A stretch of DNA of 63,067 bases from Ereboglobus sp. PH5-10. GTDB taxonomy: Bacteria > Verrucomicrobiota > Verrucomicrobiia > Opitutales > Opitutaceae. Below are positions 1 through 9,678 of the stretch, piece after piece. Within the stretch, counting starts at the first letter, position 1, and every line of letters starts with the position of its first letter. The stretch lies in the NCBI RefSeq assembly GCF_029504735.1, contig NZ_JAQFIP010000016.1:1-63067 (forward strand). Direction: 5' to 3'. Position numbers and translations under genes: made by a program. Under the pieces are notes generated by a model. That model saw nothing but the letters and a program-made list of their open reading frames with translations. It was not told where the DNA came from and made no database searches.

Positions 1-87
1 GGTCTGTGATCGTGTTTTTGGAGCTGTTATGATGTCAACCTATGGTCAACTACCCCCTGTTTTCATAAGGGGCGGGGTTGGTCTCCG
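1..87. other. non-sulfatase sequence at the left edge, possible insertion-element end
   Basis: This stretch does not continue the sulfatase upstream: the frame is open back to a stop at 7-9 but the translation is not sulfatase-like. It contains two closely spaced GTCAAC words (near 35 and 46). Repeated GTTGAC words are seen at the ends of IS21-family elements, and a GTTGACC word also occurs near the right edge (62989-62996). No transposase is visible, so calling it an IS end is only a guess. Confidence 0.25.
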
Positions 88-900
88 AAGCCGTTCTTTC
101 TTTATTACACACCCACCGAGCCGCACGTCAGCCTGATGCCCGAAAAGGAATACCTCGACCGCTATCCGGAAAACTGGGACGCCGACGCCTATCGCGGTGA
201 AAACGGCTACACGCCGCAAACACGCCCGCGCGCCGCCTACGCCGCCATGATCACGGGGCTCGACGCCTACGTCGGCAAAATCATGGCGAAACTCGACGAG
301 CTCGGCATCGCGGACAACACGCTCATCATTTTCACCAGCGACAACGGCACCACGCTGCCCGGGCGCAACTCGAAACGCTGGAACACCGGCGGCGTTGACG
401 CCGACTTCTTCAACTCCACCGCCGGCCTGCGCGGTTTCAAGGGCTCCGTTTACGAAGGCGGCATTCGCATCCCCTGCGTCATGCGCTGGCCGGGGAAAAT
501 CCCCGCCGGTGCCACCACGGATTTTCCGACCTATTTCCCCGACTACGCCCCGACGCTTTGCGCCGCCGCCGACATCGAAAAGCCCGCCCGCGGCGACGGC
601 GTCAACTTCCTCCCCGTCATGCTGGACAAGGGTGTCCGCCCCGAGCGAAACCCGATGGTCTGGGTGTTTCCCGAATACGGCGGACAAGCCGCCGTCCGCG
701 TCGGCGAATACAAAGTGCTGCGCAGAAACCTGAACAAAAAACAACCCGGCGACTGGGAGGTTTACAACCTCGCCAACGACATCGGTGAAAAAGAAAACCT
801 GGCCTCCACCCGCGCCAACCTGGTCAAAAAAGCCGTCGAGATTTTCAAAAAGGAAAAACGCCCCAACGCCATCTTTCCCGTAAACATCCCGGGAGTTTAA
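88..900 (+). pseudogene. sulfatase, C-terminal part only (5'-truncated)
   Basis: Arylsulfatase-type enzymes (alkaline-phosphatase superfamily) remove sulfate from sugars or other esters and are normally exported. Sulfatase-like residues begin at the FFLYYTPTEPH motif (codons from about position 94). They continue through the segment ending FTSDNG, which supplies metal and substrate ligands, the PCVMRWPGKIP region and the family's C-terminal part ending in VYNLANDIGEKENLA. The N-terminal half, including the CxPSR formylglycine motif, is absent. Codons before position 88 are not sulfatase, so the gene is cut at or just before that point rather than simply running off the window. The first in-frame ATG (136) would give 254 residues without an active site. 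Convergent with ispH 47 bp downstream. It may once have belonged with the rhamnosidase genes further right. Confidence 0.8.
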
Positions 901-946
901 CCGGCGCGGCGACAAAGACGTTTCTCACGGAAATCGCGCGCCATGA

Positions 947-2674
947 TTACGCAGGTTTGTCATGGCGCTCCAAATCGCCAAGGACGGCATCAATGGGGCG
1001 GATGGTTTGGGCGGGGAGGAGTGAGTTTATTTTTGCAACGACTTGTTGGATGATGCCGTCGGGGCAGGAGGCTCCGCCGGTGATAAGAATGCGAAGCGGT
1101 TGCCCCGGCGCGGAGGGACGCGGGAGGGTTTTGATCTCGGTATTGTCGAAGGGGGCGACGGTGACGCGCGGGCCGTGGGCGGGGAAATGGTAATGCTCGA
1201 TGGCGTCGAGCGAGCGGATGTTGCGCTCGCTTTGGATGAAAAAGGCGCGCGGGCCGAGCGTTTGCTCGCAGAGACGGTAAAGCTGGTAGGTGTTGGAGGA
1301 GTTTTTGCCGCCAATGACAATGGCGGCGTCGAGCGGCTCCGCGAGGGCGCGGCTGAGCGCGTCCTGATTGACTTGCGTGGCGTAGCAGAGGGTGTCGCGC
1401 TTGGCGTTGCCCCCGACGCGGGCGGCGGCTTCGACGGAGCCGTATTTGGCCGCGTAGGCGGAGCGGAGGTGCTCTATAATCGCAAGCGTTTCGTTCATCA
1501 GGAGCGTGGTTTGGTTGACCACGGCGACTCGCTGGAGGTCGCGGGTGATGTCGAAGCCCGGCGTGTGCTTGCCGTCAAAGGTGGCGGCAAATTTTTCGCG
1601 GGCGGCGGCGAGCACGGACGAATCGCCCGAGTCGCTTTGGATGATGTCGGTGAGGATGCGGGCCTCGGCGAGGTTGCGCACAATAAGCGCGGGGGCGTGG
1701 CGGCGGGCGTTGGAGAAAGTGGCCTTGGTTTCCTCGTGCTCGTGCTTGCCGTGGATGATGATGGTGAAACCCTCGCGTCCGAAGGCGCGCGCCGCCTTCC
1801 AGACTTTTTCCACGAGCATGCAAGTGGCGTCGTATTGGAGGACGGGGATGCCCTTGCGCACGAGTCGCCGCTTGTCGTCGTCGGTTGCGCCGAAGGCGGG
1901 AATGATGACGATGTCGTCAGGTGTTAAAACATCCCAAAGCTGGCGTCCGTCGCCGGTGCCGATCGGCTGGCCTTTGTCGGTTTGGAGATAGCGGAGGCCG
2001 CGGCGGCGGAGGTCTTCGTTGACGTAGGGATTGTGGATAAGCTCGGAAAGCATGAAGACGCGGCGGCCGGGATTTTCGGCGAGCGTTTCGTAAGCGCGCT
2101 CGATGGCGTTTTTCACGCCGAGACAAAATCCGAAGTGACTGGGAATGAGGTAGCGGACGGCGCCAAAGTCGAGGGGGACGGGAGCGGAGGCGGTGCGTTC
2201 GTTGGCGCGCGAGAGGGCCTTGATGGCGGAGCAGAGTTGCGATTGGTAGAGAGCGCGGGCGTTGTCGTCCAATTGATAGATGCGACTGTTGCGCTCCTTG
2301 TCGGGGCGGAATTTGTAGATAAAATCATTCTCGCCGAGGTGCAGGTAGGGGATGGCGATGAGGTGCGGGTCGAGTTGCGCAAGGACACCGGCGAGGACTG
2401 GGTCGGGGGCGTCGGGCGCGGATTGCAACGAGTCGATGGAGGCAAAATGGATATCACGATCGACGGGTTCGCCTGTGACTTGCGCGAGGTGAACGTGCAG
2501 GCCGTCGCCGGTGGTGAATGCGGCGCGGGGGCCGGTGTGCGCTTGGAAAACGGCCTCAAGGCGGGCGAGGGTTTCGGGAAGATCGCCGCCGGTGAAGGCG
2601 AGTTGCGCGGAGGCGCCCGCGCGCCGGATGGCGAGCTGGTTGTTGGTGTTGAATGCGAGGATTGCGGTTGGCAC
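947..2674 (-). CDS. ispH: 4-hydroxy-3-methylbut-2-enyl diphosphate reductase, long form
   Basis: IspH is the [4Fe-4S] enzyme for the last step of the MEP isoprenoid pathway, giving IPP and DMAPP. The three cluster cysteines are visible in FGFCLGVKNA (Cys184), DATCMLVEKVW and DTLCYATQ. The HNPYVN, HGKHEHEET, NQTT and GGKNSSNT motifs follow the cyanobacterial/plant class. About 170 residues precede the first cluster cysteine, far more than in E. coli, and I do not recognise that extension. I chose a GTG start at 2674: the frame stays open further upstream, but that part overlaps the antisense of the next gene and has no credible start. There is no Shine-Dalgarno sequence; a tandem CTGAAGGA-word repeat lies just upstream. 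The gene follows the TamB-TamA fusion by 59 bp on the same strand and may be co-transcribed with it. Confidence 0.9.
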   Translation of the reverse strand: MPTAILAFNTNNQLAIRRAGASAQLAFTGGDLPETLARLEAVFQAHTGPRAAFTTGDGLHVHLAQVTGEPVDRDIHFASIDSLQSAPDAPDPVLAGVLAQLDPHLIAIPYLHLGENDFIYKFRPDKERNSRIYQLDDNARALYQSQLCSAIKALSRANERTASAPVPLDFGAVRYLIPSHFGFCLGVKNAIERAYETLAENPGRRVFMLSELIHNPYVNEDLRRRGLRYLQTDKGQPIGTGDGRQLWDVLTPDDIVIIPAFGATDDDKRRLVRKGIPVLQYDATCMLVEKVWKAARAFGREGFTIIIHGKHEHEETKATFSNARRHAPALIVRNLAEARILTDIIQSDSGDSSVLAAAREKFAATFDGKHTPGFDITRDLQRVAVVNQTTLLMNETLAIIEHLRSAYAAKYGSVEAAARVGGNAKRDTLCYATQVNQDALSRALAEPLDAAIVIGGKNSSNTYQLYRLCEQTLGPRAFFIQSERNIRSLDAIEHYHFPAHGPRVTVAPFDNTEIKTLPRPSAPGQPLRILITGGASCPDGIIQQVVAKINSLLPAQTIRPIDAVLGDLERHDKPA

Positions 2675-2688
2675 GGGAGGGAGGGAAA

Positions 2689-2722
2689 GGCTGAAGGACT
2701 GAAGGGCTGAAGGACTGAAAAG
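2689..2722 (-). repeat. tandem CTGAAGGA-word repeat in the ispH leader
   Basis: Four near-copies of an 8-9 nt word (CTGAAGGACTGAAGGG type) lie directly upstream of the ispH GTG start. The same word family lies in front of purM at 52219-52256, also within 20 nt of the start and, relative to its gene, in the same pyrimidine-rich orientation. Confidence 0.75.
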
Positions 2723-2733
2723 GATGCAAGAGG

Positions 2734-5700
2734 TTAGAACGGGATGCCTATTGAGAAGTGGAGGGTGCCGCCGGGGTCGTCGGTGCGCGGGTTCAGGTTG
2801 CGGCCGTATTCGAGACGGAGGGGGCCGAGAATTGTGTGATAACGGAATCCCACGCCCGCGCTGTTCAACCATTCGTTGCCGGGATAGTCGGCAAGGTTCG
2901 CGCTGGCTCCGAGCAGGTCGTAGAAGATCACAAAGTTCAGGTTGCCGATCAGCGCCTGTTCGAGCTCCAGATTGATTATCGTGTAAACTTTCGCGCCGAG
3001 AAAAGCGCCGTTGGCATCGCGCGGGGCGGCTTCGCCATCCTGGTAACCGCGGATGGTGTTTTCGCCGCCGGGATAAAAAAGTTTGTTGATGGGCAGCGGC
3101 GTGTCGCGATTGCCGAAGGGCGAGATGAGGCCCTGCGAAATGCCGGCGTGAATCCAGCGGGTTCGCCCCCAGGAAGTGTGATAATTGAAACCCGCGCGAT
3201 AACGGTGATAGTCGGTGCGCCCGCCGAGGTAGTGGCTGGCAAACTCGCCCTGCAGATACCAATTGTATCCTCTTTTTGGAGACAGGGGATTGTCGCGCCG
3301 GTCGCGCGCGATGCTGAGGTTGATGGTGGCGGCAATGGTGCGGGCGGTTTTTCCGGCCTCGGGCGAAAGGGAGTCGCGGGTGTTGTTGAGCGACTCATAG
3401 GTGTAACCGCTGCTCACCTCGTAACCGCGCCTGGGCCAGGCGCGGCGGAGCGTGACGGTGCCGCCGTATTCGATGCGCTTGAATGCGGCCTCCTCGCGGC
3501 GCAGGCCGAAGGCGCTCACGGAGCCGTTGACGTTGCGGGCGAAGAGGTCCGGCACGCTGAAGGTGAGATCGCCGTTGGTGCTTTTGGATGACTGGATGAC
3601 CTGAAGGCGCGTCTGGTCGGCGATGCCGAGCGTGTTGAGGCGGCGTATTTCAAAACCGCCGCGCAACTGCTCGTAACTGCCCCAGCCGAGGAGGAGCGAG
3701 AGATTGGTGCCCGGGCTTTCGGTGAGGGTGAAAGTGAGGTCGCGTTCGGCGGAACCATCGTGCGCATAACCGGCCTCGATGCCGCGGAAGGCGCCAAGGC
3801 GGCTGATGCGGAAGCGCGCGGCTTCGATGGCGAGCGGGTTGAGGAGATCGCCGGGGAGGAGGCGAATGCGGCGGCTGATGAGCGAGGGGCGCGTGTGGCG
3901 GTTGCCCTCGATTTTGACAATGCCGAGCCGCACCTGCGGGCCGGGTGTGATGTCAACACGAACGGCGACAGGCGTGACGGTCCGCGCATCGTCGGCCCGG
4001 GGCGCCGTTGAATCGGGCGCAGCGGGTGTGGCGATTGCAATTTGCGCGATGATATCGGGGTAGCCTTTGCGATAAAAATACTGGCGGATTTGCTCGGCGA
4101 TGTCCTGCTGCGTCCATTGCGACCAGGGTTTTGAAACAAAATCGCGGCGAAGCTTGGCGAGCAGGGTTTCGAGCGCGATATCGTTGGTTTCAACCGCGGT
4201 GACTTGGACGGTTTCGGGGAAACGGGCGTCGAGCGAATTGATTTCCCACAAGGGGCCTTCGTTGATGTTGATTTGCGCGGCGACACGGCCGGTGTCGTCG
4301 TCGATGCGCAGGTCGGCGACGGTGACAAGCGCGCCGGCATATCCCCGTTGCTTCAGGGTTTCCTCCAGGGCGGCGGCGGCGCTGCTGATTGCGGCGGGCG
4401 CATAAGGGATGGTTTTGTCGCCGAAGAGGCTTGTGTCGGGAAGGAAGAACTGGCGCGCGTCGTCGTCGGCGATGGTGGACGGGCCTGTGTGCGTGAAGAT
4501 GACCTCGTTGAGCTTGTAGCGTTTGCCGGTTTCGATTTTGAAGCGGGCCGAGATTGCGGAAAGTTCGCGGGGCAGGTCGAGTTCGAGGGTTTCGTTTGTG
4601 GTAAAGGTGAGCGGCGCGCCGGGCGGCGCCGGAATGGCCGTGATCGTAAGCTTGGGGTGCATGTAACCCTTTTCGACAAGTTGCGAGATGAGAAGGAACG
4701 CGGCGTCCTCGACCTCGTTGGCGGTGAGCGCGGGGCCGTGGGTTTTGTCGAGCGAAAGCGTTCGCTGGAGCATGCGTTTGCTGGTGAGGTTTGCCCAGAA
4801 ACCGCGCCCGCGAACTTTGATTTTTGGAGGGGAACTTTTTTCGGCTTCCGCGTTTTTTTCACTTGGCTTGGGCGGGGCGGCGGGGCCGCGGATTTTGCTG
4901 CGGTAGGCGAGCCAGCGCATGCCGAGGTTATAGGCGTCGAACTCGTCGTATTCGCCAACGGCGGTCCAGCGCTCGTCGAGCTTGTATTCGACGGTGTAGG
5001 TTTCGCGGCCCTGGCGTGTGAGTTTTTCGCCGCTGATGAGCGTGAGGCGGCTTTCGTCGGGCGAGAGGCCGAAGATGTCGTTGATGAGTCCCTGCCCGAG
5101 ATAGGTGCCAAAGCTGAGCGCGCGCTGCTGGTCGCTGTAATTGATTTCGTTGTTCGGAGCCTCGCCGGCCATGACCATGAGGAGGATTTGCTCGGAGGTG
5201 AGCGCGGGGCTGGAGGTGAAGGTGAGGCGCGGGTTTTCGGCTGTGCCGCGGACTTCCATGCGCAAGTCGTAGCCGAGGGTGCGCGAGGCGGCGGTGAACT
5301 CGATGCGCGGCATGTGCGGGGCCGCCTGGGTGAGGCGAACGCGCCCGGATTGCGCGGTGAAGGTGGCGAAGGGCAGGAGCACTTTGCCGCTGTCGATGGT
5401 GGCGTCGCCGACGAGCCGCGGGTCGCCGAGCGTGCCGTCGAGCTTGAACGCGGCGGAGAGCCGCCCGGCGAACACGGTGGTGTTGATGCGCAAAAAACCG
5501 GGGCCGCGCACGTCGACGTCGAGACGCCACTTGTCGAGCGGGGGCGTTTCGATGGCGAAGAACGGAGGACGGCTTTCCGGCCCGCTGGCGGGGCGGGTTG
5601 ACCAGAAGGCGCGCATGTCGGCGAGGAAGAGGCTTTCGCGAAGCCGAAGCGAGCCTTGTATGACCGGAACGGAGCCGGCGGGTGTGTCCGAATTCTTGAT

Positions 5701-8640
5701 ACGCAGGTCGATGTCGCCGCGAACGAGCAGCCCGGGTTCGCGGGCGAAGGGAACATTGGACGCCTTGAGCACGAGGTCGGGCTGGATGGCGGCCACGGTG
5801 TTGTCGGGGAAAACAACGCTGCCCGTGAGCGTGGCGGGCTGGTTGCCGATGAGGGCGGTGGCGGTGGCGATTTCGAAACGGCGGCCCGTGAGTCGCGCGT
5901 CCGCGTTGATGGCATTGACAACGCCGAGCGGCGCAAGCGGCCGAAGCGCGGCGTCGTGAAGCTGGAGACGGCCTTCGAGCGGTTTGCCGGGGGCGAGGTT
6001 GAGCGAAAGTTCGAGGCGTCCGCGGGGGGCGAGGATGGAATTGCTGTATTCGGCAAAAGCGGAAAGGTCGGCGTTGGTGTCCAGGCGCAGGGTCTCGACT
6101 TCCGGCGAGAGATTTTTATCGAGGGTAAAACGCGCGGCGGCGGTGACGGGTTGCCCGGCGAGGAGCAGGGAAAATTGCTCAAGGTTGATCGTGGAGCCGT
6201 CGGTGTTGAGTTTTGTGGCGAGGCCGGTGATTTCCGGAAGCGGCGGGAGAGCGGGAAGCTTGGCGAAGCGCTTGGGCCAGCGGGTTTGGTCGAAGCTGAG
6301 GCGCGCGATGGTGATGTCGGCATGGGCGTCGGGTTTCCTCAGCGTGCCCTCGACGCGGGCGCTGATGCGCGGTGATTCGAGCGTGATGCCGGTGGCCTCG
6401 GCGAGATTATGCCAGAAAGGGCTGTCGGGCTGGGTGTGGGCGCTGAGCGCGAGCGGGGCGCTTTTGTCCATGCGAAACAGGGTTTCGCCGACGGGACTAA
6501 CGGTGATCGGGATGGTGCCTGAAACGTGGGCGACAAGGGAACGACTCGCGGTTTCGCTGACGGTGAGGCGGTCGATGCCCAGGCCTTTGGGGGTAAGACT
6601 GGCGGCGACATTGATGAGCGCGGAGTCTGGCAGTCCGGGCGTTTCACGCGCGGCGGCGGGAAGCGTTTGCGCGTAGTCGAAACGGGCGTCGAGCGTGACG
6701 GACGCGGAGAGCGCGGCATCGGGATCGGGCAGCGAGGCGTTGATTTCGGCGGAGGCAACATGCCAGGGAAGCGGCCCGGTGTCGACGAGGTCGGAAAAGA
6801 GCGCGGAGTCGATGTTGGCGGCGGTGAAGGAAAGCGAGATGGCGCGCGCGACGGCGGCCTGCAGCGATAACTTGGACACACCATCGGGCGAGGCGAACGA
6901 AAGGGGCTCGAGCGTGAAGGAGCCGTCGTCCGCGCGGCTGAAGGTGGCGGGGGCGAGAAGCGAGAGGAGGCTGGTGTTGTTTTTGCGGATGGAGGCCGAG
7001 GCGAGCGTGACGCTTTGCGCGGAGACGCCGGTGGCGGCGAGGATGAGCTCGGTCCCGGCGGCATTGAGAGTGAGGTTGATCGCGTCGGCGGCGAGGTCCC
7101 GCCCTCGCCAACTGGCGGTGATGTTGACGGGATTCTCGAGCACGGAAGCGCGCGCGTTTTGGATTTCGATGGAGCCGCGATGCTCGGGCGCGGTTGCGGG
7201 TCCCTCGGCGGAAACGGTGAGCGTGATGCCATCAAAAGCGACTCCGGCGGGCAGGAAACGGGCGACGGCCGCAGGCAGAACGCGGGCGGAGAGCGTGGTT
7301 TTGGAAAGCGTGCGCGCAGTGATGTCGTATTGGCCGGAGGCGTTGAGTTGCGAGCCGTCGGGAAGCGCGAGGTCGAGGGCGTTCAGGCGGGTGAGGTGAT
7401 CGTCCTGGGTGAGGTTGATCGCGAGTCGGTCGACGGCGATTCCGGCGAGCTGGATGTTTTCCGCCTGGAGGCGGGCGTCGGCGTGGAGTTTGTCGAAGCG
7501 CGTGGAATCGAGCGCGACTTCGCCGGTGACGCGACCTTGCGCGGCAAACCAGGGTTGTTGCGCGAGATCGGCGTCGAGCGTGAAACGGGATTGCGGCGAG
7601 AGGAGGCGAAGATCGCGCGTGATGGAAACGGGCGCGGAGAGTTTTGCGGCGATGCCGGGGATCGCAATGTCGAGCACGGTGATGTCGATTTGTTCGGGCG
7701 TGCCTTGGGCGTGGAAGGCGATGTCGAGGGGCGGGGCGGATTCCTCTGGCGCGGCTTCGGCATGAGCGGCGATGTCGGCGGTGAGGCGGGTGTCGCGATA
7801 TTCGATGCGCGCCGAGCCGGTCGCGGTTGTGTAGGGCGCGGGAAAATTGACGCGGGCGAGCTGCCCGGCGGTGAGCGAAAGTGACGGGGCGTCGAGCAAC
7901 GCCTCGGAGGGAAGCCAGCCGGCGGGATCGAAACGGGCGGTGAGCGCGGCGGTTTGGTCGAGGAGCTTGATGGTTGCGGCGAGGTTCTCGCCGGCAAGCG
8001 TGGCGTCGATGGTATTGGCGTGCTTGCCGGGGTCGGTGTGCGCGAGGTGCAGCGCAAGCATGCCGGTCGCGTTTTCCAATGTGATGGATGCGGCGGCGGT
8101 GTGATTGCGGTAGCGCGCGGAGACGATTTCGAGGAGTGATTTATTTTTGTCCGAACGCCAGTTGATTGAATCGATTTCGAGAGGCGCGCCGGCGATCTCG
8201 ATCCGACCTTGGTTGAGCCGCAACTCGGGCAGCCACGGGGTGAGTTGCGACAGGATGGAATCAACCGTGCCTAACACGGGCCGGAGACCTCGTGGCGATG
8301 ATGCGGGCGCGGCATCATCGGCGCGGGCGGGCGTGTTTTTTATTGTGACACGGCAGTCGTCGATTGTGACGGGGCCGGGTTGCGAAAAAGCGCGGTGCCA
8401 AAGAAGCAGCCAGGGCGTGTCGAGTTCGACACGGGTGGCGGAAATGTCGGCGGCCGGCGTGGCGACCATCAAATCGGAAAGCACGAGGCGCGAGTAGCCG
8501 TTGGTATCGGCGGCGGCGAAGGTGACGCCGTTTCGCTTGAGCAGCGGGCGTGACACCGGCGCAATCCACCACGGCGATGCGAGCACACCGATGATCAGTG
8601 CGGCAAGGAGGACGAGAAATATGCGGCGTAGGCGGCGCAT
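2734..8640 (-). CDS. TamB-like / Omp85 (TamA/BamA-like) fusion protein
   Basis: In Proteobacteria TamB (inner-membrane anchored, spanning the periplasm) and TamA (outer-membrane Omp85 protein) are separate partners in outer-membrane biogenesis. Here both are in one chain of 1968 residues. Residues 7-29 form an N-terminal membrane anchor. Residues about 30-1250 are repetitive AsmA/TamB-like beta sequence ending in a typical DUF490 C-terminal region, with TSEQILLMVMAGEAP near residue 1147. A Pro/Lys-rich linker follows. POTRA-like repeats lie at about 1290-1640, and a 16-strand-type barrel runs from about 1640 to 1968 with the Omp85 RGYQDGE motif near 1865 and a C-terminal Phe. The frame is continuous, so this is a real fusion rather than two genes. 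The ATG at 8640 precedes the anchor directly. It could bridge both membranes as one polypeptide unless processed. Confidence 0.88.
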   Translation of the reverse strand: MRRLRRIFLVLLAALIIGVLASPWWIAPVSRPLLKRNGVTFAAADTNGYSRLVLSDLMVATPAADISATRVELDTPWLLLWHRAFSQPGPVTIDDCRVTIKNTPARADDAAPASSPRGLRPVLGTVDSILSQLTPWLPELRLNQGRIEIAGAPLEIDSINWRSDKNKSLLEIVSARYRNHTAAASITLENATGMLALHLAHTDPGKHANTIDATLAGENLAATIKLLDQTAALTARFDPAGWLPSEALLDAPSLSLTAGQLARVNFPAPYTTATGSARIEYRDTRLTADIAAHAEAAPEESAPPLDIAFHAQGTPEQIDITVLDIAIPGIAAKLSAPVSITRDLRLLSPQSRFTLDADLAQQPWFAAQGRVTGEVALDSTRFDKLHADARLQAENIQLAGIAVDRLAINLTQDDHLTRLNALDLALPDGSQLNASGQYDITARTLSKTTLSARVLPAAVARFLPAGVAFDGITLTVSAEGPATAPEHRGSIEIQNARASVLENPVNITASWRGRDLAADAINLTLNAAGTELILAATGVSAQSVTLASASIRKNNTSLLSLLAPATFSRADDGSFTLEPLSFASPDGVSKLSLQAAVARAISLSFTAANIDSALFSDLVDTGPLPWHVASAEINASLPDPDAALSASVTLDARFDYAQTLPAAARETPGLPDSALINVAASLTPKGLGIDRLTVSETASRSLVAHVSGTIPITVSPVGETLFRMDKSAPLALSAHTQPDSPFWHNLAEATGITLESPRISARVEGTLRKPDAHADITIARLSFDQTRWPKRFAKLPALPPLPEITGLATKLNTDGSTINLEQFSLLLAGQPVTAAARFTLDKNLSPEVETLRLDTNADLSAFAEYSNSILAPRGRLELSLNLAPGKPLEGRLQLHDAALRPLAPLGVVNAINADARLTGRRFEIATATALIGNQPATLTGSVVFPDNTVAAIQPDLVLKASNVPFAREPGLLVRGDIDLRIKNSDTPAGSVPVIQGSLRLRESLFLADMRAFWSTRPASGPESRPPFFAIETPPLDKWRLDVDVRGPGFLRINTTVFAGRLSAAFKLDGTLGDPRLVGDATIDSGKVLLPFATFTAQSGRVRLTQAAPHMPRIEFTAASRTLGYDLRMEVRGTAENPRLTFTSSPALTSEQILLMVMAGEAPNNEINYSDQQRALSFGTYLGQGLINDIFGLSPDESRLTLISGEKLTRQGRETYTVEYKLDERWTAVGEYDEFDAYNLGMRWLAYRSKIRGPAAPPKPSEKNAEAEKSSPPKIKVRGRGFWANLTSKRMLQRTLSLDKTHGPALTANEVEDAAFLLISQLVEKGYMHPKLTITAIPAPPGAPLTFTTNETLELDLPRELSAISARFKIETGKRYKLNEVIFTHTGPSTIADDDARQFFLPDTSLFGDKTIPYAPAAISSAAAALEETLKQRGYAGALVTVADLRIDDDTGRVAAQININEGPLWEINSLDARFPETVQVTAVETNDIALETLLAKLRRDFVSKPWSQWTQQDIAEQIRQYFYRKGYPDIIAQIAIATPAAPDSTAPRADDARTVTPVAVRVDITPGPQVRLGIVKIEGNRHTRPSLISRRIRLLPGDLLNPLAIEAARFRISRLGAFRGIEAGYAHDGSAERDLTFTLTESPGTNLSLLLGWGSYEQLRGGFEIRRLNTLGIADQTRLQVIQSSKSTNGDLTFSVPDLFARNVNGSVSAFGLRREEAAFKRIEYGGTVTLRRAWPRRGYEVSSGYTYESLNNTRDSLSPEAGKTARTIAATINLSIARDRRDNPLSPKRGYNWYLQGEFASHYLGGRTDYHRYRAGFNYHTSWGRTRWIHAGISQGLISPFGNRDTPLPINKLFYPGGENTIRGYQDGEAAPRDANGAFLGAKVYTIINLELEQALIGNLNFVIFYDLLGASANLADYPGNEWLNSAGVGFRYHTILGPLRLEYGRNLNPRTDDPGGTLHFSIGIPF

Positions 8641-8761
8641 GGATTGCTATACATTGGATGAAGGCGCGCAGGCGCGCGGGCAATATCAAGTTGAGCGCGA
8701 CCCCGCATGCGTCCGGCGCGCGCATGCCGGACACCGCCCGCGTTTCACCGCGAACAAAAAC

Positions 8762-9661
8762 TCACGCGCCATCGGTGGCGAGTGGCTTGATGCTCTCACG
8801 GAGGGTTTCGATAAAGAGCGAGGCGCCGCGGCTTTGGTAGCGTTGAGGGTGGCGGATAAGGGCAATTTCACGGGTCGGGGCGCGTCCGCTGAGATCGCGG
8901 TAAACGATGCGTGAGTCGTCCCCGGAAACACGCGAAAGCTGCGGAAGGATGGAAATGCCCAGCCCCATGGCGACAAAGGATTTCACCGTGGCGATTTGCG
9001 AGCAGCGATAGCCGATCATGGGTTCGAAATCGTGCGCGCCGCAGAAGCCCTGAATCTTGGCGGCAAGGGCGCTCGAATGTCCGAGAAGCGCGAAGGTTTC
9101 GTTGCGAAGGTCGTCGCCCGAGACGGTCGGTTGCGTCGCGAGGGGATGCGTTTTCGAGACGGCGAGGAGGAGTGGCTCGGTGAAAAGCGCCTCGACGGCG
9201 ATTCGGGTGTCGGTGACGGGCATGGAGACAAGCGCCATGTCGAGATCGCCTTCGAGCACGGATTTGACAAGAGCGGGGCGAAAATCCTCGCGGGCGTGGA
9301 TGATGAGATCGGGGTGCTTTTGGAGCGCCTGCCCGATGATGGCAGTCATGAGATGAGGCATGACGGTGGGAATCGCGCCGACAGTTATGCGCCGTTCGAG
9401 CGTGGGGGCGTCCTTAATTTCGCGCGTGGCAGCCTCGACCTCGTGCAGGACACGCCGGGCGCGTCCGATAAAAAGCTCGCCGCTTTCAGTGAGCACGGCC
9501 TTGCGCCCGAGACGGTGAAAGAGTTTATGACCAAGCTCCGACTCAAGATTTATAATTTGCTGACTCAATGAAGGTTGAGAAACATTGCAGCGCTCGGCCG
9601 CACGGGTAAAATTGCCCGTTTCAGCGACCGCGACGAAATAGCGTAGTTGGTGGATTTCCAT
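8762..9661 (-). CDS. oxyR: LysR-family regulator, OxyR-like
   Basis: The protein has an N-terminal winged helix-turn-helix (residues 1-60) and a LysR substrate-binding domain, 299 residues in all. The segment around residues 194-240 aligns with the OxyR redox loop: GFC (Cys207) matches the resolving Cys208 of E. coli OxyR, and AMGLGISILP follows. The peroxidatic position (Cys199 in E. coli, GHCxxD) reads GHSS here (Ser196/197), with two extra residues in between. Another cysteine, Cys220, lies 13 residues after Cys207. The intergenic region upstream carries an OxyR-type operator, which supports the family call. How it would sense peroxide without the usual cysteine is unclear; it may sense something else or use Cys207/Cys220. 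Confidence 0.75.
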   Translation of the reverse strand: MEIHQLRYFVAVAETGNFTRAAERCNVSQPSLSQQIINLESELGHKLFHRLGRKAVLTESGELFIGRARRVLHEVEAATREIKDAPTLERRITVGAIPTVMPHLMTAIIGQALQKHPDLIIHAREDFRPALVKSVLEGDLDMALVSMPVTDTRIAVEALFTEPLLLAVSKTHPLATQPTVSGDDLRNETFALLGHSSALAAKIQGFCGAHDFEPMIGYRCSQIATVKSFVAMGLGISILPQLSRVSGDDSRIVYRDLSGRAPTREIALIRHPQRYQSRGASLFIETLRESIKPLATDGA

Positions 9662-9678
9662 AAAGTTACGTCAAATTG

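Noticed and set aside
46-915. 289-residue open frame on the minus strand over the sulfatase
   Set aside because: It is the antisense shadow of the sulfatase; composition is Gly/Val/Ala-rich as in other GC-rich shadows and no family is seen.
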